The notes under the pieces: model-generated | Databases searched by the model: none | Told to the model about the DNA's origin: nothing | What the model saw: only the letters and a program-made list of their open reading frames with translations | In this document: positions 18,026 to 26,830 of the stretch, piece after piece | How the letters are laid out: each line of letters starts with the position of its first letter | Numbering within the stretch: position 1 is the first letter of the stretch | DNA from: Methylacidiphilales bacterium | GTDB taxonomy: Bacteria; Verrucomicrobiota; Verrucomicrobiia; Methylacidiphilales; UBA1321 | Reading direction: 5' to 3' | Assembly (NCBI GenBank): GCA_021272165.1 | Contig: JAJSLK010000045.1 | Location: 62,001 to 126,000, forward strand | DNA: 64,000 nt | Translations under genes and position numbers: made by a program

Positions 18026-18577
18026 CTAAGCGGCAATGACCGCTATTGCTGCCGCGCGGTCTTGCCTCCACCAGAGTCGCAAAGCTCCGGCGACTTGCTC
18101 CGGATTTTTCTCCACCAGCGCGTCGAGTTCGCCCGGCGAAACCCACCGCCCTTCGATGATCTCTTCGGGGTGCAATTGGAACGGGCCGGTGAGGGGGCCC
18201 ATCACGTAAATCTGGATGAACTCGTGGCCGGTTTCGGGGCAGGCCGACAGATTGACCACGGGCCGCAGCGATAGCGAAGCATCGTGCCAGCCCAGTTCCT
18301 CGCCCAGTTCCCGCCGGGCCGCGGTCGCGTAATCCTCGCCCGTGTCGAGATGGCCGCTGCATGACGAATCCCAGCAGCCGGGAAAAGTGTCCTTGAGCAA
18401 ACTGCGCTTCTGGAGAAAAAGCCGGCCAGTGGCGTCGTGAATCATTACGTGCACCGCCCGGTGCAGCAGGCCTTTCGCATGGACCTCGGCGCGGGTCGCC
18501 TGTCCGATGACCGCGTCGTTCCGGTCGACGACATCGAACAACTCATCCGGGGTAAAACCGCCGGTCGATCTTTTCAT
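18026..18577 (-). CDS. NUDIX hydrolase (YfcD/isopentenyl-diphosphate isomerase-like)
   Basis: About 183 residues from the ATG at 18577, ten bases after rlpA. The Nudix box GX5EX7REXXEEXG is complete in GHLDTGEDYATAARRELGEELG. The N-terminal FDVVDRNDAVIGQATRAEVHAKGLLHRAVHV is the layout of the IPP-isomerase/YfcD subgroup. These enzymes hydrolyse nucleoside diphosphates linked to other moieties, and the exact substrate is uncertain. The longer frame to 18616 would overlap rlpA and is not preferred. It is the last gene of the mreD to nudix run. Confidence 0.88.
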   Translation of the reverse strand: MKRSTGGFTPDELFDVVDRNDAVIGQATRAEVHAKGLLHRAVHVMIHDATGRLFLQKRSLLKDTFPGCWDSSCSGHLDTGEDYATAARRELGEELGWHDASLSLRPVVNLSACPETGHEFIQIYVMGPLTGPFQLHPEEIIEGRWVSPGELDALVEKNPEQVAGALRLWWRQDRAAAIAVIAA

Positions 18578-18587
18578 GCCGGATGAA

Positions 18588-18983
18588 TTATTGCGGCCCC
18601 ACGTGGAGCAGTTCAATCTCCACCGGCACCGTGCCCGCCCGTTTCATTTGCAGAATATCAGCAGCGGCGGAAGAGACATCGATGATCCGGTCGTCGTCGC
18701 TGTAGGGACCGCGGTCGTTGATCCGCACGTCGACGCTCGCGCCGTTCTGCAGATTCGTCACGCGAACGATCGAGCCAAAGGGGATGTGGCGATGCGCCGC
18801 GGTCAGCTCTCGCATGTTGAATGTCTCGCCATCCGCCGTCCGACGGCCGTCAAAATCGGGTCCGTACCAGGAGGCCAACCCGCGCTGCGTGTAACCCTCG
18901 TCGTAATGCCGAGGATAGGAGGCGCACCCGGCCAGCAGCCCGCAAATGAACAGGGCCGCCGCAAAAAAGGAAGATTGGCGCAT
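18588..18983 (-). CDS. rlpA: RlpA-like septal ring lipoprotein
   Basis: A 131-residue lipoprotein. The signal peptide ends with a lipobox LAGC, so Cys20 would be lipidated. The rest is a double-psi beta-barrel with GLASWYG, GRRTADGETFNM, TAAHRHIPFGS, VRVTNLQNG and VRINDRGPY, the classical RlpA signature. In Pseudomonas, RlpA is a lytic transglycosylase acting on denuded glycan at the septum. The SPOR domain is absent. It is encoded in a cell-wall operon with rodA and mrdA, which fits the role. Confidence 0.93.
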   Translation of the reverse strand: MRQSSFFAAALFICGLLAGCASYPRHYDEGYTQRGLASWYGPDFDGRRTADGETFNMRELTAAHRHIPFGSIVRVTNLQNGASVDVRINDRGPYSDDDRIIDVSSAAADILQMKRAGTVPVEIELLHVGPQ

Positions 18984-19003
18984 GAGGATTTCCCGGCACG
19001 CGC

Positions 19004-20575
19004 CTAAGTCAATTCCTCGTCCGTCAGCGCATTCACCAGCTTGAATTCCTCGAAGTGGAACTTCGCGTTCACGCGGAAACTGAGCCGTCCCTGGAATTTC
19101 CGCTCCAGGTCAATCAGGATTTCCTCGTCCTCCTTCTTCAGGCGGTCGAGCACCTCGGCATTCAGCAGCACGCGCACTTCGCGCACGCTCGGATGGAGCC
19201 GCATCACCCGCGTCAGCGCGCGCTGGATTTCCACGCTCATCGTCTCGGGACTCTTGATGATGCCCTTGCCTTTGCACGACGGGCATTCCATGTAGACCGC
19301 GCGGCTGATGCTCTCCTGCACCCGCTGCCGCGTCATTTCCATCAGGCCCAGCGCCGAGATCGGCAGGATGTGTGTCCGCGCCTTGTCGCGCTTCACATGG
19401 TCCTTGAACGCATTCAGCACCTGCTTCTGGTCGCGCTGGTTCCGCATGTCGATGAAATCGAGCACGATCAGCCCGCCGATGTTCCGCAGGCGCAGTTGCC
19501 GCGCAATTTCCTCCGCCGCTTCGAGGTTCGTCTGCAGGATCGTCTTGTCCTGGTCCTTCCCACCCTTGTTGCGGCCCGTGTTCACGTCGATGGCCACCAG
19601 CGCCTCGGTCTCGTCGATGACGAGATAACCGCCGCACGGCAGCCAGACCTGGCGCCGCAGCGCCGCGTCAATCTGCTTGTCGACATTGAACCGCTCGAAG
19701 ATCGGCACTGCTTCCGTGTAATGCTTGATCTTCCGCTGCGACCGCTTCGAAATCACGCCGACCAGGTCCTTCATCCGGTTCACCGCGTCGGGATCGTCCA
19801 CGATGATCCGGTCCACTTCGTCGGTCAGGAAGTCGCGCACCGTCCGCTCGATCAAATCGGGCTCGGCCAGCAGCAGTTTCGGAGCCCGGGCCGTCTCCAG
19901 GTCGCCCGAAATGCTCTTCCATTGCTCCAGCAGGACATGCAGATCGCGCACAAAGAACCGCGCCTTCTGGCCCTCACCCACCGTGCGGATGATCACTGCC
20001 ATGCCTTCCGGGATGTCGAGTTCCGTCAAAATCCGCCGCAGCCGCTGCCGTTCCTTCGGGTCCTCGATTTTCCGCGAGATGCCCGACTGGTCCGAAAACG
20101 GCATCAGCACGAGATAACGTCCCGCCAGGCTGATGTTCGTCGTGATCCGCGGCCCCTTCGTCCCAATCGGCCCCTTCGTCACCTGCACGATGATGTCGGA
20201 ACCGGGCGGATAAAGCCTCGGAATATCGTTGGCGGTGATCCGCTTCTGGCTCTTTTTCTTTCCGCTCCGCTCCACCGCCTCCACGCCGGCGTCGAGCGCC
20301 ACCGGGATCGCGTCCCAGTAATGCAGGAAGGCGTTTTTATCCAGCCCGATGTCGACGAACATCGCCTTCAGGCCCGGCTCGAGGTTCTTCACCTTGCCCT
20401 TGTAAATGCTCCCGGAAATCTGCCGATCGCTTTCCCGCTCGATGGAAAATTCCTCGAGCCGCCCGCCTTCCAGCACGGCGACGCGCCGTTCCAGGCGCTC
20501 GCAGGAGATGACGATTTCCTTCTCTTCGCCTTTTTTCTTAAGTCCGAGAAATCCGCGTATTTTGTCTAAAATCAT
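19004..20575 (-). CDS. rng: Ribonuclease E/G family endoribonuclease
   Basis: A 523-residue RNase of the short RNase G/CafA size. An S1 RNA-binding domain (SGSIYKGKVKNLEPGLKAMFVDIGLDKNAF) is split by a family insert. The DNase I-like catalytic domain shows VAIDVNTGRN and VLDFIDMRNQRD with the metal-binding aspartates. The zinc link CPSCKGKG joins protomers. It processes 16S rRNA 5' ends and decays mRNA. It follows rodA on the same strand, as rng follows the mre genes in many bacteria. Confidence 0.95.
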   Translation of the reverse strand: MILDKIRGFLGLKKKGEEKEIVISCERLERRVAVLEGGRLEEFSIERESDRQISGSIYKGKVKNLEPGLKAMFVDIGLDKNAFLHYWDAIPVALDAGVEAVERSGKKKSQKRITANDIPRLYPPGSDIIVQVTKGPIGTKGPRITTNISLAGRYLVLMPFSDQSGISRKIEDPKERQRLRRILTELDIPEGMAVIIRTVGEGQKARFFVRDLHVLLEQWKSISGDLETARAPKLLLAEPDLIERTVRDFLTDEVDRIIVDDPDAVNRMKDLVGVISKRSQRKIKHYTEAVPIFERFNVDKQIDAALRRQVWLPCGGYLVIDETEALVAIDVNTGRNKGGKDQDKTILQTNLEAAEEIARQLRLRNIGGLIVLDFIDMRNQRDQKQVLNAFKDHVKRDKARTHILPISALGLMEMTRQRVQESISRAVYMECPSCKGKGIIKSPETMSVEIQRALTRVMRLHPSVREVRVLLNAEVLDRLKKEDEEILIDLERKFQGRLSFRVNAKFHFEEFKLVNALTDEELT

Positions 20576-20638
20576 AGATCCTTCTTTCCCCGGTTTGGGC
20601 AGGGGAAGTGAGGTTGGGCGAAGGGAAGAGGAACGTCT

Positions 20639-21853
20639 TCATCTCCGCTCGAAGTTTTTGCGATGCACCCAAACGCTTTGCACCAGACCCATGGCCGCCA
20701 GGCACGCGATCAGGAAAGTGCCGCCGTAACTGATAAACGGCAGCGGAATTCCGGTGATCGGCACCACTTGGATGGTCATGCCGATGTTCACAAACACATG
20801 CGTGAACAGCATCGTCATCACCCCCACGGCTACCAGGGTCCCAACTTTGTCTCGCGCATGAGCCGCCACCCACAAACACCATAGCAAAACGGTCCCTTCG
20901 CAAATGATGAGTACAGCTCCGCCGCGAAACCCGAACAATTCTCCGACCACGGAGAATATCAAATCGTTATAACTCGTATTCTTGGGCAGGTAACCCAGGG
21001 CTGTCTGGGTATCCGCCATCCAGCTTTTCACATCCGCTTTTCCCCGCAACGCCCCCACCATCGCGGAGAGCGTGTCGTAATCGAGCGGCACCTTCCCCTG
21101 CAGCCCTCCCGAGCCGATGGCGATCATCGACTGGTTGATCTGCCACGCCGCCCCCTGTTTATCCACGGTCGGATCGACCCAGGACTTGATCCGGTCGACC
21201 TGGAAATTGTGCACGCCCGCGATTTGCGCCGACTGGTCCGACTTGGTCGAAACCAAATAGTAACCGCCCACTCCCAGAAGCCCGAGCAGCATCAGCAGCA
21301 ACAGATGATGCATCCGCGCTCCCGCTGCAAAAAGCATCGCGAGAAAAACCGGAATGAAAACCCCCGCCGATCCGAGCGCCGGCTGCTTCTTGATCAAAAT
21401 AAATGGGATCAGCGTGATCGCCAGGGCGATCAACACGGTCGAAATCTTGTGCATCTGGTTCTCGCGCACCCGGAAAAACCAGGCCAGGGAAAGAATCAGC
21501 GTCAGCTTCGCGAACTCCGCCGGCTCGAAGCTCAGCGGACCCAGCCGGATCCAGCTGTGCGCACCGTGCGAGGCCCGGTAAAAGAACACCCCGATGAGCA
21601 GGGCGAGGCTGATCGGATAGAGAATCGGCCCGATCTTCACAACCTGTTGGTAAGGGGTCAGGGCCAGCGCCAGATAGGCCACCACTCCAGCCAGGATATA
21701 ACCGCATTGTTTGCCCGGCGCGTCGCGCAACGCATCATTCGCATAGGTCGCGCTGATGATCACGAAAACACTCGCGACACAAAGCACCAGCAGGGCAACA
21801 AGGACGGGCAGGGACCAGCCAATTTGACCCAGTTTACGAAACAAAATGCGCAT
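20639..21853 (-). CDS. rodA: Rod-shape SEDS glycosyltransferase RodA
   Basis: A 404-residue SEDS-family polytopic protein that polymerises lipid II for cell elongation together with PBP2, the gene just upstream. Seen are the SEDS signatures QPALGSAGVFIPVFLAMLF, GSGGLQGKVPLDYDTLSAM, FSVVGELFGFRGG and the C-terminal VVPITGIPLPFISYGGTFL. The order PBP2 then RodA with an 84-base gap is typical of the elongasome operon. Confidence 0.95.
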   Translation of the reverse strand: MRILFRKLGQIGWSLPVLVALLVLCVASVFVIISATYANDALRDAPGKQCGYILAGVVAYLALALTPYQQVVKIGPILYPISLALLIGVFFYRASHGAHSWIRLGPLSFEPAEFAKLTLILSLAWFFRVRENQMHKISTVLIALAITLIPFILIKKQPALGSAGVFIPVFLAMLFAAGARMHHLLLLMLLGLLGVGGYYLVSTKSDQSAQIAGVHNFQVDRIKSWVDPTVDKQGAAWQINQSMIAIGSGGLQGKVPLDYDTLSAMVGALRGKADVKSWMADTQTALGYLPKNTSYNDLIFSVVGELFGFRGGAVLIICEGTVLLWCLWVAAHARDKVGTLVAVGVMTMLFTHVFVNIGMTIQVVPITGIPLPFISYGGTFLIACLAAMGLVQSVWVHRKNFERR

Positions 21854-21937
21854 GTGATGATATCCGGAACCCTGCCCGATAAGAAAAGCTATCCTGTTCT
21901 AACAAAACCTTCAACCTTCCTTGGATATGAGTCCGTC

Positions 21938-24061
21938 CTAATGAGCGTGTTTCATGCCGGAACTGCGGGCTGAGGTCGGAATCGGCGGAAGATCGGCCGC
22001 CGGCGTCGTCGCGGAGGCATCAGTCGAATCCGCCGTCGAGTCGGTGTCACCCGTCTTGGCCGTCGTGTCCCACGGATGGGTCTCATCCGTCGTCGAACCG
22101 TTGAAATTGCCCTCTGCCGGCTGGAGAAAAGCCACGTTTTCCGGCGCCCCTTTCTCCATCGCAAAGAGCCGCGACATGATCTTCTGCACAATCGGCGCCG
22201 TCGTCGTGCCGCCCCATTGACCACCCTCCACCACCACGCAAACCACATAACGCGGCGTCTCGAACGGCCCGTAGCAGTAAAACCAGCACTTCAGGTCGCG
22301 CCGTACTTCGCCGCCCACCTTGATGTGCGCCTGCGCCGTCCCCGTCTTGCCTGCGAGCGCCACGCCCGGCACCTGGGCCGCCGTGCCCGTGCCCTCCTCG
22401 ACCACTTCCCTCATCCCCTCTTGCACCGCTTTCAGGTCGGACGGCTTCATCCCCAAATTGCTGTAAACCTCGCCCTCCGGCATCGTCGCCTGGACGTCGC
22501 CCTTGTAATCGACCACATGCGAATAAAGCCGCGGCTTGTAGACCGTTCCCCCGTTCGCCACCGCGCAAAGAAACGTCGCCATCTGCAGCGGCGTCACCAG
22601 CACGAAGCCCTGGCCAATCGACGTATTCGCCGTCTGCGCCCGGCTCCAATGATCGATGTTATGGGTCTTCTTCAACCACGCATCGTTCTCCTTCATCCAG
22701 TCCGGTCCCGGCAAAATACCCGCGTCCTCGTCGGCATCGCCCAAAAGACCCCACTTATGGCCGAACCCCGCCAGCTTGCCCATCGAGTCGATTGCATCGA
22801 TCCCCGCCTTGATCCCGTACTGATAGAAAAAGACGTCGCTCGAAACGCAGATCGCATGCACCAGGCTCATCGTTCCCGCTGCCGCGCTGTCCGAATTGTG
22901 GAAAAGATGGTCATCGATCTGGATCGCTCCCGGGCAATCAAACTCGGTATTCACCGTCACATTGCCCGATTTCAGTCCCGCCAGCGCCACCATGATCTTG
23001 TAGGTTGAGCCCGGGGCCAGCGCATGGAGGGCGCGATTGTAGAGCGGCGCCGTCGGGTCCTGATTCAGCGCGTCCCAATCCTTCGACGTGATTTTCGGGA
23101 TAAACCGGTTTGGGTCATAGCTTGGAATCGAAACCATCGCCAGCACGTCGCCGTTGCGCGGGTCCATCACTACCACCGCGCCGCGGCCTACTCCCGCGTC
23201 CCGCATCGACGTCTCCGCGATATACTGGATCCGGCTGTCGATCGTCAGATAAAGCGTGTTGCCCATCGTCGGATCGTTCGATTGCAGCGGCTTGCCGATG
23301 TAGTAACCCTGCGATGAAACCCGCTGCAGCACGCTTCCCGGCTGACCCTGCAACTGCGGGTCCATGATCGCCTCGATCCCGTGCCGTCCCACGGTTTCGT
23401 AAGGGGTTCCGTCACTCGACAGATGCTCATTCTGGTTATCCGGCTTGCCTACGTAGCCCAGGATGTGCGCGGCGAAAGCCCCATAGGTATATTGCCGCGC
23501 CGGGTTCTGCGAAATCCGGATCCCGGTCATCCCCAGGTTCCGCTCCTCGAAATTCGCCACCGTCGCGAAATCAAGGTCGGTCATGTAATGATAGGGCAGA
23601 TCGCGGTCGGTCCGGAAATGTTCCCGGATTTCCTTCTCGTTCAGCGGCGCCGTCAGTCCGAGCGTATCCTTGATCGGCTCGATGCTCTCCTTCACGATCT
23701 CCACGATGTCGATTTCATCCGGGCGCTGTTTCCCATTTTTGCTTGGCGGAAAATGGAGCATCGGCATCCGTCCGCGATGACTCTGGGCATAGTCCCGGCG
23801 CAAATCGTCGAGGTAGAAATCAATGTCGAAGCTCGGCCGGTTCTCCGCCAGCATCACCCCGTTGCGGTCGCAGATTGCTCCTCGCGCGGGAGCCACCCGC
23901 GCTTTGACCGTCGTCTGTTCCTCGGAGCGCTGCACCGCCGACTCCGAATTCGTCACCTGCACATTCCAGAGCCGGCTCAACAGCACGCCCATCGCGGCAA
24001 AGACCAGCAGTGCCAGCACTCCCAGCCGCCAGCCCTGGACTCGATTATCGTCATCCAACAT
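21938..24061 (-). CDS. mrdA: Penicillin-binding protein 2
   Basis: A 707-residue class B transpeptidase. One N-terminal membrane helix (LGVLALLVFAAMGVLLSRLW) is followed by the PBP dimerisation region (AENRPSFDIDF). The transpeptidase domain contains APGSTYK (active serine, SxxK), a Ser-Ser-Asp SxN-type motif in VSSDVFF, and the KTG motif in LAGKTGTAQ. About 60 C-terminal residues are a low-complexity Thr/Asp/Ala tail. It overlaps mreD by 11 bases. Confidence 0.95.
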   Translation of the reverse strand: MLDDDNRVQGWRLGVLALLVFAAMGVLLSRLWNVQVTNSESAVQRSEEQTTVKARVAPARGAICDRNGVMLAENRPSFDIDFYLDDLRRDYAQSHRGRMPMLHFPPSKNGKQRPDEIDIVEIVKESIEPIKDTLGLTAPLNEKEIREHFRTDRDLPYHYMTDLDFATVANFEERNLGMTGIRISQNPARQYTYGAFAAHILGYVGKPDNQNEHLSSDGTPYETVGRHGIEAIMDPQLQGQPGSVLQRVSSQGYYIGKPLQSNDPTMGNTLYLTIDSRIQYIAETSMRDAGVGRGAVVVMDPRNGDVLAMVSIPSYDPNRFIPKITSKDWDALNQDPTAPLYNRALHALAPGSTYKIMVALAGLKSGNVTVNTEFDCPGAIQIDDHLFHNSDSAAAGTMSLVHAICVSSDVFFYQYGIKAGIDAIDSMGKLAGFGHKWGLLGDADEDAGILPGPDWMKENDAWLKKTHNIDHWSRAQTANTSIGQGFVLVTPLQMATFLCAVANGGTVYKPRLYSHVVDYKGDVQATMPEGEVYSNLGMKPSDLKAVQEGMREVVEEGTGTAAQVPGVALAGKTGTAQAHIKVGGEVRRDLKCWFYCYGPFETPRYVVCVVVEGGQWGGTTTAPIVQKIMSRLFAMEKGAPENVAFLQPAEGNFNGSTTDETHPWDTTAKTGDTDSTADSTDASATTPAADLPPIPTSARSSGMKHAH

Positions 24062-24596
24062 AGGCGCGATCCTGAAGTTGTTCGTTCACCGGCTTCCAGC
24101 CCAGTCGGCGCGGAAAGAAACCGACCAGGAAAAAGAAAAAGGGGCACAGCACCACATTCAGCAGCGAGGCAAAAGTGATCTTGCTCCACACATCCAATGG
24201 CCATAACCAGCGTCCCATCTCGGCCAGGGTCAGCATGTAATCGAGCAGCAGAACCAGAAATGTCCCCACCAGCACGAACGTCAGCCGGATAAACCAGAGA
24301 TGCGCCTCCGGCCTTTGCGCCTGGGGCACAATCAGGGCCGAAAGCGAAGTCATCGTCAGGACCGATGTCCCCAGCCGGTGGGACGAGGTCAAATCGACCA
24401 AAAGCCCCAGTAATGCGCTCAAAGCCAGCGCCCGTTCATCCCCCACCTCCAGGCTGGCATAAATGACTACAAGCGGAATCATCGCCGAACCGAAGCCAAT
24501 CACGCTTAAAAGAGGATAATGCGGCGGCAGGATCATCTGGGCCAGCAGGGCCGCGACGCCGACAAAAAGCAGGTAAAGCACGATCAAAAAGCGCAC
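24051..24596 (-). CDS. mreD: Rod-shape-determining protein MreD
   Basis: A 181-residue protein with about five membrane helices, starting MRFLIVLYLLFVGVAALLAQ. Its length, topology and the family-like segment ALLGLLVDLTSSHRLGTSVL, together with its place directly before mrdA and rodA, identify MreD, a membrane partner of MreC and RodA. mreB and mreC are not adjacent; a regulatory-looking intergenic region and a divergent porin gene lie upstream instead. Confidence 0.85.
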   Translation of the reverse strand: MRFLIVLYLLFVGVAALLAQMILPPHYPLLSVIGFGSAMIPLVVIYASLEVGDERALALSALLGLLVDLTSSHRLGTSVLTMTSLSALIVPQAQRPEAHLWFIRLTFVLVGTFLVLLLDYMLTLAEMGRWLWPLDVWSKITFASLLNVVLCPFFFFLVGFFPRRLGWKPVNEQLQDRAYVG

Positions 24597-24753
24597 AGGC
24601 GGTTCAATGTAACGGTGACGGCGTATCGCCGCACGCGGAATTTTACTTGCCCTCTAAAATATCATATCGCGGTAAAACCCTTTTCTCTTTCATCCTCGCT
24701 TCATGGTGGTGCAAAAAAGCTCGGGGCGGAATCTCCTGGATAGCCGCTCACGG

Positions 24754-24779
24754 GTAGCCGCCGATGTCCCCATCGGCGG
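24754..24779. repeat. GTAG-type REP hairpin
   Basis: GTAG followed directly by a perfect 9-bp stem, CCGCCGATG / CATCGGCGG, with a TCCC loop. A 5' GTAG beside an imperfect palindrome is the hallmark of REP sequences moved by REP-associated tyrosine transposases (RAYT). A second copy is at 26673. Confidence 0.7.
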
Positions 24780-24810
24780 ACCATCGTGTCGGGTGGCGGG
24801 TTATCCATTA

Positions 24811-24847
24811 AAAAGACCGGGCGACACCTTGAAAAAGTGCCGCCCGG
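24811..24847 (-). terminator. Hairpin with T-run on the minus strand upstream of mreD
   Basis: CCGGGCG-ACACCTT pairs with AAGTG-CCGCCCGG. Only the minus strand has a following T-run (TCTTTTT). No minus-strand gene lies upstream of it inside the gap, so it is either a leader attenuator for the mreD operon or the end of an unseen small RNA. Confidence 0.5.
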
Positions 24848-24896
24848 CCAAGGGAGGAGAATGAATGAACTGACACAGGTAAGACCCCGACTGGGC

Positions 24897-25020
24897 GAAA
24901 AACGTTCAAAAGAGATTTAAAAACAGAAGAGGCGGAAGGGCGTGGGAGGTCTGCAAATAAGGGCATTTTACCTCTGAAAATGGGATCTCAAAAAAACGTT
25001 CAAAAAAAATTTTAAAAATT
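24897..25020. repeat. Pair of AT-rich direct repeats with AACGTT core in the porin upstream region
   Basis: Copies at 24897-24924 and 24990-25020 share AAAAACGTTCAAAA followed by a TTTAAAAA stretch, 94 bases apart from core to core. They lie just upstream of the porin promoter and could be regulator sites or an UP-like region. Together with the REP hairpin, the terminator and the promoter they account for the 591-base gap between mreD and the porin. Confidence 0.5.
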
Positions 25021-25022
25021 GT

Positions 25023-25050
25023 TTGACGATCAGGTGCCGATCTTTATTGT
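25023..25050 (+). promoter_or_regulatory. Putative promoter of the porin gene
   Basis: TTGACG (25023-25028), a 16-base spacer, then TATTGT (25045-25050). It would give a 5' leader of about 130 bases containing a stem GCCAGCCG/CGGCTGGC (25070-25077 with 25100-25107). Confidence 0.5.
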
Positions 25051-25187
25051 CACTCAAACGAGTGCAGAAGCCAGCCGTTGCTCACCAGTGCGGCAAGGGC
25101 GGCTGGCCTCAATGAACCGACAAGGTTGGTCGCTTCAATGGAGAGAAGCGGTAAGCCGAGTCAAATAAACCAAGGAGATAAGAGCGA

Positions 25188-26579
25188 ATGAAATCGATAC
25201 TCAAAACGACTAGCGTCCTCGCCCTCGCGGGAGCCATGGCTCTGCCTGTGCTCGCCGATGATACGACTAGTACTGACGCTAAGGATCAGAAGGACCTCAA
25301 AAAGGTCATCGAAGATCAGGGCATTAACTACGTCGAAACCGCCCAAAAGGGCATCACCCTTAGCGGTTATGTGGATACCAGCTACACCGAGCAGTTCGGT
25401 GGCCGCGGTACAGCCTTTACCAGCAATCAGGCTTACCTCCATCAGTTCGACGTCAACAACAACAACTTCAACGTCAATGCCGTGAAGATCGCCTTGGAAA
25501 AGGCCCTTCCCGACAAGAACGAATGGGCCGCCGGTTTCCGCATCGACACGATGTATGGTCAGGATGCGAAGATACTCACGGCCTCTGATCCCGTTCTGGG
25601 CAGCGCTGGTTCGAGCGTTTACCTCGAGCAGGCCCTCGTCAAGTTCCGTATTCCGGTTGGAAACGGCCTCGATGTTTACATGGGTAAGTTCGTGACGTTC
25701 CTCGGTTACGAAGTGATCGAAAGCCCGGCTAACCTTAACTTCAGCCGCGGCCTTCTCTTCACCAATGCCATCCCGCTGACTCATACCGGTATTTATGTGG
25801 ATTACAAGTTCAACGATACCTTTGAAGCCAAGTTCGGCATCGTTGACGGCTGGAACCAGTCTGCCAGCACGCCTAATACAGCCACGGGCGTGGGCTTCCC
25901 CAATGGGACGGACGCCAAGAATGACTATCCCTTTGGCGGCAAGGCCATCACGGGACAGTTCACCATCAATGCTCCTGGCAAGAATGCCAACCTGACGCAG
26001 TCGTTTATCTATTCGCCCTCCGGCGAACCGGCTAACTTCACCGCGATTTCCGGCAGCAGCTTGGTTCCCTCGGGTACTCCGGACAATAGGGACAACGGTC
26101 CGTTGGTTGTGTATGATGTCTGGGGTAACTGGAATCCGACCTTCGTCAAGGACAGTGCTCTGACCTTGGGCTTCAACATCGATCTCGGCTACAACGGCGC
26201 CAGTGGTCTGCCCGTTAACAGCATCTACCCGGGTGGTGGTGGAACAGGCTTCAGCTTCTTCCATAATGAAGACAGCAACACGTGGTGGGGTGCGGCGCTC
26301 TATGCCTCGTACAAGCTGACCAAGGTTGTTACCCTCTCCTCTCGTGGTGAATATCTCCATGAAGATCCTGCCTTCAATGCGAAGTTCGGCGTTGCCGGCG
26401 TCAACAATGACGACTGGTCTGAAACCCTTACGGCGTCGTTCAGCATCTGGGACAACCTCCTGACCCGTGTTGAATATCGCTACGACTATCTGGTCGAACC
26501 GAATACGGCTGCCACTGGCGGTCCTGCGGTTCATACCAACCAGGATGAAGTCTCGGTTGAAGCGGTCTACTCGTTCTAA
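25188..26579 (+). CDS. Outer-membrane beta-barrel porin (OmpL-like, BBP2 type)
   Basis: A 463-residue outer-membrane protein. A signal peptide (TTSVLALAGAMALPVLA, cleaved before DDTT) precedes a short coiled segment and then a barrel of alternating strands rich in Tyr, Phe, Asn and Gly (GITLSGYVDTSYTEQFGG, WGAALYASYKLTKVVTLSSRGEYLHED, DNLLTRVEYRYDYL), ending in the C-terminal phenylalanine of outer-membrane barrels (EAVYSF). Codon choice is noticeably different from its neighbours (for example AAG, GTT and GGT), as in highly expressed genes. A strong promoter, long leader, AAGGAG ribosome-binding site and strong terminator support heavy expression. Confidence 0.88.
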   Translation: MKSILKTTSVLALAGAMALPVLADDTTSTDAKDQKDLKKVIEDQGINYVETAQKGITLSGYVDTSYTEQFGGRGTAFTSNQAYLHQFDVNNNNFNVNAVKIALEKALPDKNEWAAGFRIDTMYGQDAKILTASDPVLGSAGSSVYLEQALVKFRIPVGNGLDVYMGKFVTFLGYEVIESPANLNFSRGLLFTNAIPLTHTGIYVDYKFNDTFEAKFGIVDGWNQSASTPNTATGVGFPNGTDAKNDYPFGGKAITGQFTINAPGKNANLTQSFIYSPSGEPANFTAISGSSLVPSGTPDNRDNGPLVVYDVWGNWNPTFVKDSALTLGFNIDLGYNGASGLPVNSIYPGGGGTGFSFFHNEDSNTWWGAALYASYKLTKVVTLSSRGEYLHEDPAFNAKFGVAGVNNDDWSETLTASFSIWDNLLTRVEYRYDYLVEPNTAATGGPAVHTNQDEVSVEAVYSF

Positions 26580-26603
26580 TTGGACTGACTCCTAAAGTCC
26601 GCG

Positions 26604-26646
26604 AAAACCCCGGGTGCCAAAAGGCTCCCGGGGTTTTCTGTTTTAT
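26604..26646 (+). terminator. Strong intrinsic terminator of the porin gene
   Basis: AAAACCCCGGG and CCCGGGGTTTT form an 11-bp stem extended inward by GCC-aaaa-GGC, followed by TCTGTTTTA. It begins about 25 bases after the stop codon. Confidence 0.92.
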
Positions 26647-26672
26647 CCCTTGAAAGCATTTTCAATGGGCGG

Positions 26673-26698
26673 GTAGCCGCCGATGCCCCTATCGGCGG
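26673..26698. repeat. Second GTAG-type REP hairpin
   Basis: GTAG then CCGCCGAT / ATCGGCGG with a 6-base loop, closely matching the copy at 24754, including the related downstream sequence with GTGGCGG. The two copies flank the porin gene. Confidence 0.7.
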
Positions 26699-26830
26699 AT
26701 CATCATTCGGAGAGTGGCGGATCATCAGACGGCATCCCATACACCATGGGCAATTTGGAGCATTAATTTCGGATATTGGAATTAGGTCGCAAGAATTCCT
26801 CAGAGTTGAGGGCCACTTGGTGCTTGCCTC

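Noticed and set aside
19055-20569. A 504-codon plus-strand frame opposite rng
   Set aside because: Antisense shadow; His/Arg/Leu-rich with no domain; rng motifs are complete on the other strand.
24862-24921. A 19-codon ORF (MNELTQVRPRLGEKRSKEI) behind GGGAGGAG
   Set aside because: The Shine-Dalgarno is good, but the peptide overlaps the first AACGTT repeat and nothing supports conservation; possible leader peptide at most.
24897-25020. AT-rich direct repeats as a replication origin with iterons
   Set aside because: Only two copies, no DnaA boxes and no dnaA, dnaN or rep gene nearby.
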